A stretch of DNA of 64,000 nucleotides, from NCBI RefSeq assembly GCF_000721235.1, contig NZ_JOFH01000025.1, positions 38,919 through 102,918 on the forward strand, given 5' to 3'. A program made the position numbers and the translations under genes. The notes under the pieces are model-generated. The model did not search any database. It was given only the letters and a program-made list of their open reading frames with translations, and was not told the origin of the DNA. Shown here one piece after another: positions 56,955 to 64,000 of the stretch. The DNA is from Streptomyces olivaceus. GTDB lineage: Bacteria; Actinomycetota; Actinomycetes; Streptomycetales; Streptomycetaceae. Each line of letters begins with the position of its first letter. The stretch's first letter is position 1.

Positions 56955-57704
56955 ATGAGTCTGTTCCGCGACGACGGCATCGTGCTGCGCACCCAGAAGC
57001 TGGGTGAGGCGGACCGGATCATCACGCTGCTCACGCGCGGTCACGGGCGGGTACGCGCCGTGGCGCGCGGGGTGCGGCGCACGAAGTCGAAGTTCGGGGC
57101 CCGGCTGGAGCCGTTCTCCCACGTGGACGTGCAGTTCTTCTCGAAGGGCAGCGAGCTGGTCGGGCGCCGCCTGCCGCTGTGCACGCAGAGCGAGACGATC
57201 GCGCCGTACGGCGGCGGGATCGTGACGGACTACGCCCGGTACACGTCGGGCACCGCCATGCTGGAGACGGCCGAGCGGTTCACGGACCACGAGGGCGAGC
57301 CGGCGGTGCAGCAGTACCTGCTCCTGGTCGGCGGGCTGCGCACCCTCGCCCGGGGCGAGCACGCGCCGAATCTCGTCCTGGACGCGTTCCTGCTGCGTTC
57401 CCTCGCCGTCAACGGCTACGCGCCGACCTTCGGGGACTGCGCGAAGTGCGGCATGCCCGGTCCGAACCGGTTCTTCTCGGTCGGGTCGGGCGGCTCCGTG
57501 TGCGGGGACTGCCGGGTGCCCGGCAGCGTCGTACCCTCGCCGCAGGCCCTGGAACTGCTCGGGGCGCTGCTCACGGGAGACTGGGGCACGGCGGACGCGT
57601 GCGAGTCGCGGTACGTGCGGGAGGGCAGCGGGCTGGTGTCCGCGTACCTGCACTGGCACCTGGAGCGCGGTCTGCGTTCCCTGCGGTACGTCGAGAAGTC
57701 GTAG
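56955..57704 (+). CDS. recO: DNA repair protein RecO
   Basis: Recombination mediator that helps load RecA on SSB-coated DNA, 249 aa. The N-terminal OB fold (MSLFRDDGIVLRTQKLGEADRIITLLTRGHGRVRAVARGVRR) is followed by the helical and zinc part with CAKCGMPGPNRFFSV and CGDCRVPG. Both Cys pairs of the zinc site are present. ATG 56955 (MSLFRD) is the family start; ATG 56946 would add MGG. Neighbour uppS is the usual partner. Confidence 0.95.
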   Translation: MSLFRDDGIVLRTQKLGEADRIITLLTRGHGRVRAVARGVRRTKSKFGARLEPFSHVDVQFFSKGSELVGRRLPLCTQSETIAPYGGGIVTDYARYTSGTAMLETAERFTDHEGEPAVQQYLLLVGGLRTLARGEHAPNLVLDAFLLRSLAVNGYAPTFGDCAKCGMPGPNRFFSVGSGGSVCGDCRVPGSVVPSPQALELLGALLTGDWGTADACESRYVREGSGLVSAYLHWHLERGLRSLRYVEKS

Positions 57705-57739
57705 CAGTACGAGTAGCAGCACGAGTAGCAGCAACACGA
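57701..57739. repeat. 12-base tandem repeat between recO and uppS
   Basis: GTAGCAGTACGA, GTAGCAGCACGA and GTAGCAGCAACACGA follow one another; the first unit contains the recO stop codon. Confidence 0.6.
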
Positions 57740-57771
57740 GCCGTAGTAGAGAACGAGGAGACGAGAGAGAC

Positions 57772-58602
57772 ATGGCCGTACGCGGGATTCTGGGGCGGCA
57801 GCGCCGGGAGTACAGGACGCCGGAGCCGCACCCGTCCGGCGCGCGGCCCCCGTCCCTCGGCGAGCTGGTGCCGCAGCACGTGGCGATCGTCATGGACGGC
57901 AACGGGCGCTGGGCCAAGGAGCGCGGGCTGCCGCGGACCGAGGGGCACAAGGTCGGGGCCGAGCAGGTCATGGACGTCCTGCAGGGCGCGATCGAGATGG
58001 GCGTCGGCAACATCTCCCTGTACGCCTTCTCCACCGAGAACTGGAAGCGCTCCCCGGAGGAGGTGCGCTTCCTGATGAACTTCAACCGCGACTTCATCCG
58101 CAAGTCCCGTGACACCCTCGACCAGCTCGGGGTGCGGGTGCGCTGGGCGGGGCGGATGCCCAGGCTGTGGAAGTCGGTGGCCAAGGAGCTGCAGGTCGCG
58201 CAGGAGCAGACCAAGGAGAACGACCGGCTCACGCTGTACTTCTGCATGAACTACGGCGGGCGGGCCGAGATCGCCGACGCGGCGCAGGCCCTCGCCGAGG
58301 ACGTGCGGGCCGGGAAGCTCGACCCGTCGAAGGTGAACGAGAAGACGCTCGCGAAGTACCTGTACTACCCGGACATGCCGGACGTGGACGTGTTCCTGCG
58401 GCCGAGCGGGGAGCAGCGGACGTCGAACTACCTGCTCTGGCAGAGCGCGTACGCCGAGATGGTCTTCCAGGACGTGCTGTGGCCGGACTTCGACCGGCGC
58501 GACCTGTGGCGCGCGTGCCTGGAGTTCGCCTCCCGCGACCGCCGTTTCGGCGGCGCCATCCCGAACGAGGAGCTGCTCGCCATGGAGGGCCGCACCGAGT
58601 AG
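57772..58602 (+). CDS. uppS: isoprenyl transferase (polyprenyl diphosphate synthase)
   Basis: Cis-prenyltransferase making the lipid carrier for cell-wall synthesis, 276 aa. Seen: VAIVMDGNGRWAKERGLPRTEGHKVGAE (catalytic Asp and diphosphate-binding Arg/Gly), LYAFSTENWKRSPEEVRFLM, and DVFLRPSGEQRTSNYLLWQSAYAEMVF (allylic-substrate motif). The chain length made (C30 to C55) cannot be judged. ATG 57772 follows a purine-rich tract. The convergent zur gene lies beyond a strong hairpin. Confidence 0.95.
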   Translation: MAVRGILGRQRREYRTPEPHPSGARPPSLGELVPQHVAIVMDGNGRWAKERGLPRTEGHKVGAEQVMDVLQGAIEMGVGNISLYAFSTENWKRSPEEVRFLMNFNRDFIRKSRDTLDQLGVRVRWAGRMPRLWKSVAKELQVAQEQTKENDRLTLYFCMNYGGRAEIADAAQALAEDVRAGKLDPSKVNEKTLAKYLYYPDMPDVDVFLRPSGEQRTSNYLLWQSAYAEMVFQDVLWPDFDRRDLWRACLEFASRDRRFGGAIPNEELLAMEGRTE

Positions 58603-58646
58603 TCCGGCGGACGAGGGGGGCCGACGAGGAGGCTCGACGAGGGGGC

Positions 58647-58676
58647 CCGGGGCCCGGGATTCGGTCCCGGCCCCGG
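58647..58676. terminator. bidirectional terminator between uppS and zur
   Basis: CCGGGGCCCGGGA (58647-58659), loop TTCGG, TCCCGGCCCCGG (58665-58676): a 12-bp stem with one bulged C, placed between convergent genes. Confidence 0.8.
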
Positions 58677-58681
58677 CGCGG

Positions 58682-59101
58682 TCAGCCGGCGGAGGCGCTC
58701 GCGCAGTCCGCGCAGGTGCCGAAGACCTCTACCGTGTGCGCCACGTTGACGTAGCCGTGCTCGGCGGCGATGGCCTCGGCCCACTTCTCGACGGCGGGGC
58801 CCTCGACCTCGACCGCCTTGCCGCAGGTGCGGCAGACCAGGTGGTGGTGATGGTCGCCGGTGGAGCAGCGGCGGTAGACGGACTCGCCGTCGGCGGTGCG
58901 CAGGACGTCGACCTCGCCCGCGTCGGCGAGGGACTGCAGGGTGCGGTAGACCGTGGTGAGCCCGACCGAGTCGCCCTTGTGCTTGAGCATGTCGTGGAGT
59001 TCCTGTGCGCTGCGGAACTCCTCGGCCTCCTGGAGAGCCGCCGACACGGCGGCCCGCTGCCGGGTGCTGCGGCCCTTCACGGGCGGTCCAGCGGTGGTCA
59101 C
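58682..59101 (-). CDS. zur: zinc uptake regulator, Fur family
   Basis: A 139-aa Fur-family metalloregulator. The winged helix RSTRQRAAVSAALQEAEEFRSAQELHDMLKHKGDSVGLTTVYRTLQSLADAGEVDVL is followed by the metal-binding DHHHHLVCRTCGKAVEV and a final CADC pair. Both CxxC structural-zinc pairs are present. Placement as the last gene of the znu operon and the Zur box upstream of znuA support zinc rather than iron regulation. GTG 59101 follows GAGGAGG. Confidence 0.93.
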   Translation of the reverse strand: MTTAGPPVKGRSTRQRAAVSAALQEAEEFRSAQELHDMLKHKGDSVGLTTVYRTLQSLADAGEVDVLRTADGESVYRRCSTGDHHHHLVCRTCGKAVEVEGPAVEKWAEAIAAEHGYVNVAHTVEVFGTCADCASASAG

Positions 59102-59163
59102 TGGATTCCTCCTCACGTCTACGCGGCTTGCCGGGCCATTGTGCCAGCCCGGTTCGCCCGCGG

Positions 59164-60066
59164 TCAGACGCCGACCTCGTCCCGGGGCTCCCGGGCGGTC
59201 GGAATCTTGCATTCCGCCGGATCGGAGGCGTGCTCCGCCGCGGCGAGTGCCCGCGCGCGTCGGCGGGCCAGCGGTGTCGCCAGCAGCGACAGCAGGATGA
59301 ACGCGCCGATGGTGAGCAGCACGATCGTCGCGCCGGGCGGCACGTCCTGGTAGTACGACGTCACCGTGCCGCCGAGCGTCACGCCGACGCCGATCGCGAC
59401 GGAGATCGCGAAGGTGGCGGCGAAGCTGCGGCTGAGCTGCTGCGCGGCGGCCACCGGGACGACCATCAGCGCCGACACGAGCAGCAGTCCGACGACGCGC
59501 ATCGCGACCGTCACGGTGACCGCCGCCGTGACGGCCGTCAGCAGGTTCAGCACCCGCACCGGCAGGCCGGTGACCCGGGCGAACTCCTCGTCCTGGCTGA
59601 CCGCGAACAACTGGCGGCGCAGGCCCACGGTGACCAGGACCACGAAGGCGGCCAGCACGCAGATCGCGGTGACGTCGGACTCGGAGACCGTCGAGAGGGA
59701 GCCGAAGAGGTACGAGGTGAGGTTGGCGTTGGAGCCGCCCGGCGCGAGGTTGATGAACATCACGCCGCCGGCCATGCCGCCGTAGAAGAGCATCGCGAGG
59801 GCGATGTCGCCGCGCGTCTTGCCGTACCAGCGGATCAGCTCCATGAGGACCGCGCCGAGCACGGAGACCAGGGTCGCCATCCACACCGGGGACCAGGAGA
59901 GCAGGAAGCCGAGGCCGACGCCGGTCATCGCCACGTGGCCGATGCCGTCGCCCATGAGGGCCTGGCGGCGCTGGACCAGGTAGATGCCGATCGCCGGGGC
60001 GGTGATGCCGACCAGGACGGCGGCGAGCAGGGCCCGCTGCATGAAGGCGTAGTTCAGGATTTCCAT
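59164..60066 (-). CDS. znuB: zinc ABC transporter permease
   Basis: A 300-aa ABC-3 family integral membrane protein with about eight hydrophobic helices (e.g. ALLAAVLVGITAPAIGIYL, LLLVSALMVVPVAAAQQL, GATIVLLTIGAFILLSLLATPLA). The QALMGDGIGHVAMTGVGLGFL stretch near residue 35 is the family signature. It imports zinc (possibly also manganese) with ZnuA and ZnuC. It starts 10 bases after znuC and is followed by zur. Confidence 0.92.
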   Translation of the reverse strand: MEILNYAFMQRALLAAVLVGITAPAIGIYLVQRRQALMGDGIGHVAMTGVGLGFLLSWSPVWMATLVSVLGAVLMELIRWYGKTRGDIALAMLFYGGMAGGVMFINLAPGGSNANLTSYLFGSLSTVSESDVTAICVLAAFVVLVTVGLRRQLFAVSQDEEFARVTGLPVRVLNLLTAVTAAVTVTVAMRVVGLLLVSALMVVPVAAAQQLSRSFAATFAISVAIGVGVTLGGTVTSYYQDVPPGATIVLLTIGAFILLSLLATPLARRRARALAAAEHASDPAECKIPTAREPRDEVGV

Positions 60067-60076
60067 GGGGGCCTTC

Positions 60077-60847
60077 TCAGCTCAGCAGTCCGGTGCGGAC
60101 CGGTTCGGCGTCCGCGGGCGCGTGCGGGTGCACGTGGTCGTGGCCGGGCAGCGCGTGCTGGCCGACCGCCTTCGGCGGCGGGCCGTCGTGCAGGACGCAG
60201 CCGTCGCGGAGCACCACGGCCCGGTCGATCAGCGGCTCCAGGGGGCCCAGCTCGTGCAGGACGAGCAGGACGGTGGTGCCGGCCGCGACCTGCTCGCGCA
60301 GGGTGTCGGCCAGTACCTTCTGGCTGGCCAGGTCGACGCCCGCCATCGGCTCGTCCATGATCAGCAGTTCGGGTACGGAGGCGAGCGCGCGGGCGATCAG
60401 CACCCGCTGGTGCTGCCCGCCGGAGAGGGCGTTCACGGAGTCCTTGGCGCGGTCCGCCATGCCGACCAGGCCGAGGGCGCGGCGCACGGCCTCGTGGTCC
60501 GCCTTGCGCAGCACGCCGAAGCGGGCCCGGGACAGGCGCCCGGAGGAGACGACCTCGGTCACCGTGGCGGGGACGCCGCCCGCGGCCGTGGTGCGCTGCG
60601 GGACGTAGCCCAGGCGCGACCAGTCGCGGAAGCGGCGCCGCGGGGTGCCGAACAGCTCGATCTCGCCGTCCGTCACCGGCACCTGGCCGATGACGGTGCG
60701 CACGGCCGTGGACTTGCCGGAGCCGTTGGCGCCGAGCAGCGCGACGACCTCGCCGCGCCGCACGGTGAGGTCGATGCCGCGCAGGACGGGGCGTGAGCCC
60801 AGTTCGGCGCGGACGCCGCGCAGGGATATGACGGACTCGTCGCTCAC
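60077..60847 (-). CDS. znuC: zinc ABC transporter ATP-binding protein
   Basis: A 256-aa ATPase. Walker A is LLGANGSGKST, the Q-loop lies in YVPQRTT, the signature is NALSGGQHQR, Walker B is LLIMDEPMAGVD and the H-loop is VLHELG. The C-terminal tail has a His-rich patch (HALPGHDHVHPHAPADAEP) that may bind metal. GTG 60847 follows GGAGGGAC. Second gene of the znuA-znuC-znuB-zur operon. Confidence 0.95.
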   Translation of the reverse strand: MSDESVISLRGVRAELGSRPVLRGIDLTVRRGEVVALLGANGSGKSTAVRTVIGQVPVTDGEIELFGTPRRRFRDWSRLGYVPQRTTAAGGVPATVTEVVSSGRLSRARFGVLRKADHEAVRRALGLVGMADRAKDSVNALSGGQHQRVLIARALASVPELLIMDEPMAGVDLASQKVLADTLREQVAAGTTVLLVLHELGPLEPLIDRAVVLRDGCVLHDGPPPKAVGQHALPGHDHVHPHAPADAEPVRTGLLS

Positions 60848-60906
60848 GAGGTCCCTCCGTAACGGTCGTGCTGCCTGACCGTCGTACTGCTTGACGGTCG
60901 TGCTGC

Positions 60907-61914
60907 TTACTTGGCGCCTAGGGCGGTCTCCAGCGCCTTGAGGTTGGACTCCATGACCGCGAGGTAGTCGTCGCCCTTGGACTTGTCGGTGATGCCTTCG
61001 AGCGGGTCCAGGACGTCCGTCTTCAGGCCCGCGTCCTTGGCGAGGGTCTTCGCGGTCTTGTCGGAGACCAGTGTCTCGTAGAAGACGGTGGTGACGCCGT
61101 CGGCCTTGGCCTCGGTCTGGAGCTCCTTGATCCGGGCGGGGCTGGGCTCGCTCTCCGGGTCGAGGCCGTTGATGGCCTCCTGGGTGAGCCCGTAGCGCTC
61201 GGCGAGGTAGCCGAAGGCGGCGTGGTTGGTGAAGAAGACCTTGGTGTCGGTGCTCTTCAGGCCGTCCTTGTACGCCGTGTCCAGACCGCCCAGCTTCTTC
61301 GCCAGCGCGTCGGCGTTCTTGCGGTAGTCGTCCGCGTGGTCGGGGTCGGCCTTCTCGAAGGACTTGGCGACGCCCTCGGCGATCTCGGCGAACTTCACCG
61401 GGTCCAGCCAGACGTGCGGGTCGAGGGCGTGCTCGCCCTCCTCGGCGTGCTCCTCCTCGGCGTGCGCGTCCTCTTCGGCGTGCTCGCCTTCTGCGTGCTC
61501 CTCGCCGCCGTGGTCGTGGTCGTGCTCCACGTTGCCGTGGTCCTCGAGCTTGGTCAGGCCGGCCGCGTCGATCTTGGTCTTCACGTCGGACTGGGCGACG
61601 GCCTCGTCCACGGCGGGCTGGAGGGACTTCAGGTAGAGCACCGCGTCCGCCTCGCCCATCTGCGCGGTCTGCTTGGCGCTCAGCTCCAGGTCGTGCGGCT
61701 CCTGGCCGGGCTCGGTGAGCGAGGTGACGTTCACGTGGTCCCCGCCGATCTGCTCGGCGAGATACTGCATGGGGTAGAACGACGCGACGACGTCGAACTT
61801 GTCCGTGTTGCCCGCTGCCGAACTGTCGCTGGAGCAGGCGGAGAGGGTGCCGAGGCCGATCGCGGTGGCCGCGGTGACTGCTATGCCGGATATGCGGCGT
61901 CGTCGTACGTTCAT
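60907..61914 (-). CDS. znuA: zinc ABC transporter substrate-binding lipoprotein
   Basis: A 335-aa cluster A-I binding protein. The lipoprotein signal is RRRRISGIAVTAATAIGLGTLSAC with Cys27 as lipid anchor. Zinc-site histidines are in GQEPHDLEL (H74) and LDPHVWLDP (H167); between them lies a His/Glu-rich loop at about 126-162 (EDHGNVEHDHDHGGEEHAE...), typical of zinc rather than manganese binders. ATG 61914 is used; ATG 61923 and a TTG at 61932 are alternatives. A TTGACA-like -35 at 61951-61946 would put the transcript start next to the ATG, so it may be leaderless. Confidence 0.92.
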   Translation of the reverse strand: MNVRRRRISGIAVTAATAIGLGTLSACSSDSSAAGNTDKFDVVASFYPMQYLAEQIGGDHVNVTSLTEPGQEPHDLELSAKQTAQMGEADAVLYLKSLQPAVDEAVAQSDVKTKIDAAGLTKLEDHGNVEHDHDHGGEEHAEGEHAEEDAHAEEEHAEEGEHALDPHVWLDPVKFAEIAEGVAKSFEKADPDHADDYRKNADALAKKLGGLDTAYKDGLKSTDTKVFFTNHAAFGYLAERYGLTQEAINGLDPESEPSPARIKELQTEAKADGVTTVFYETLVSDKTAKTLAKDAGLKTDVLDPLEGITDKSKGDDYLAVMESNLKALETALGAK

Positions 61915-61935
61915 GACACCCATTTTCAACAAATA

Positions 61936-61950
61936 TGGAAACCGTTGTCA
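61936..61950 (-). promoter_or_regulatory. Zur box overlapping the znuA promoter
   Basis: On the minus strand TGACAACGGTTTCCA, a 15-mer with five of seven symmetric base pairs; it fits the Streptomyces Zur 7-1-7 palindrome (TGAAAATGATTTTCA type, recalled). It overlaps the likely -35 TTGACA, the usual position for repression when zinc is plentiful. Confidence 0.75.
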
Positions 61951-62095
61951 ACAATCGCGGGTGTGACGTGAACGGCCCGGGAGCGGCTCCGGGGCGGCCC
62001 CCCGATTTGGCTGTGGGGTCACCCACGCCGGTAACCTGAAGCATTCTCTGGAAGCAACTCGCTTCGTCGCCCGTCGTCGTAATGAAGAGAGCACC

Positions 62096-63478
<1,383 letters not shown>

Positions 63479-63507
63479 TCTGCTGATCGCTTCTTCTCGC
63501 TGAGGTA

Positions 63508-63583
63508 CCAGGGGGCGCTGCCCCCTGGACCCCCGGGCCCACGCCCACCCACCGCCCGACTCGGTCGGGTGAGGGGTGGGCGT
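63508..63583 (+). terminator. glyS terminator hairpins
   Basis: CCAGGGGGC-GCT-GCCCCCTGG at 63508-63528 is a perfect 9-bp stem 30 bases after the glyS stop. A second, longer stem (ACGCCCACCC near 63540 with GGGTGGGCGT near 63575) follows. Confidence 0.75.
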
Positions 63584-63694
63584 TCGGCGTTTCACGGGGC
63601 CTGCGGACGCCTCCCGAGGTGCGGAAACCCACCGCTTTGCGGAAGGTGATATCCCCAGGGTTTCCACGCACGGACAGGGCGAGGACGAACAGTC

Positions 63695-64000
63695 ATGGCT
63701 GAGCAGAAGTCGGCGCAGACGCTCCCGAGGCCGTTGCACGCGGCCGCCTCCGCGTTGCGGAAGGTGCCGGGCGCCGGGACGGTCGGCAGGGCCGCCGAGG
63801 GCGCGTTGGACAGGATCGGGGCGGTGTCGCCGCGCGGGCGGCGCGTGCTCGTCTACACGGGGGCCGGGGTGCTGGGGGTCGCCGGGCTGGTGGAGTGGCC
63901 CGTCGCGGCCACCGGAGCGGCAGTGGCCTGGCTGACGCAGCCTCGGGGGCAGGGGCAGGGGCAGGGGCAGGGGCAGGGGCAGGAAGAGGGAGAGGGGCAG
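63695..64000 (+). CDS. putative membrane protein with GQ repeats (3' end outside window)
   Basis: The first 102 residues of a basic protein: MAEQKSAQTLPRPLHAAASALRKVPGAGTVGRAAEGALDRIG, a hydrophobic stretch (VLVYTGAGVLGVAGLVEWPVAATGAAVAWL at about 52-81), then Gly-Gln repeats coded by a GGGGCA hexamer array. Not identified. The Arg/Lys-rich start and a single helix suggest a membrane-associated protein with a variable C-terminal tail. Start ATG 63695; no strong ribosome site (GAGGAC nearby). Confidence 0.6.
   Translation, partial: MAEQKSAQTLPRPLHAAASALRKVPGAGTVGRAAEGALDRIGAVSPRGRRVLVYTGAGVLGVAGLVEWPVAATGAAVAWLTQPRGQGQGQGQGQGQEEGEGQ
63946..63981. repeat. GGGGCA hexanucleotide array (six perfect copies)
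   Basis: Six perfect GGGGCA units, in frame as (Gly-Gln)n; decayed units follow to the window edge. Because six is a multiple of three, copy-number changes would alter length without breaking the frame. Confidence 0.85.

Noticed and set aside
56392..57034. N-terminal extension of the XRE regulator frame
   Set aside because: It is antisense to two supported small genes, lacks domain content, and the family start MANGSRQAAWEFFGTELKRR is at 56392.

Overview
The window is about 70% G+C, codon use is strongly biased to G/C in third positions, and GTG starts are common. Gene content and order (hemW, hrcA-dnaJ, a tricorn protease, phoH-ybeY-era, leuA, recO-uppS, a znu-zur operon, glyS) point to the core chromosome of a Streptomyces. 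From memory it is broadly collinear with the S. coelicolor region around SCO2504 to SCO2560. No rRNA, tRNA or convincing CRISPR array was seen.

Layout. 1-9781: end of an acyl-CoA synthetase, an ATPase/GAF/PP2C phosphatase with a collagen-like insert, hemW, two genes on the other strand (DUF3097 and a metallo-beta-lactamase-fold hydrolase), then the CIRCE-controlled hrcA-dnaJ operon. 10030-19813: nitronate monooxygenase-like gene, rsmE, a lipoprotein, tricorn protease, HIT protein, RNase Z-like hydrolase, adenosine/adenine deaminase and a PfkB kinase. 20231-34354: an accessory island with an FG-GAP protein, a frameshifted DNRLRE/LamG-type protein, and a 2371-residue Rhs/YD-repeat polymorphic toxin. 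The toxin ends in a Hint self-processing domain and a deaminase-like warhead (HxE and PCxxC). It is followed by an Imm10-like immunity gene, a terminator, a tyrosine-integrase remnant and an orphan Imm21-like gene.

34500-42170 (minus strand): the phoH-ybeY-CNNM/CBS-MmcQ-(dead cytidine deaminase)-era block, a GH1 beta-glucosidase, and an M4 protealysin-like protease with its emfourin-type inhibitor. 42362-45739: a Leu-codon leader peptide and attenuator, leuA, a zinc-ribbon/TerB protein and a GNAT acetyltransferase. 46013-52809: a conserved actinobacterial cluster of unknown function (SCO2525 to SCO2521 type: methyltransferase, helical protein, deviant-Walker ATPase, two unknown proteins) plus a membrane-anchored coiled-coil protein. 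52891-56932: a secreted S33 peptidase, a non-coding stretch holding a large nested inverted repeat, and an XRE/DUF397 regulator pair facing two tiny genes. 56955-64000: recO, uppS, the znuA-znuC-znuB-zur zinc operon with a Zur box, glyS, and the start of a membrane protein carrying a GQ hexamer repeat.

The most promising parts for new biology are the toxin island, which shows module exchange and decay, and the SCO2521-2525 cluster, whose genes are tightly coupled and largely of unknown function.
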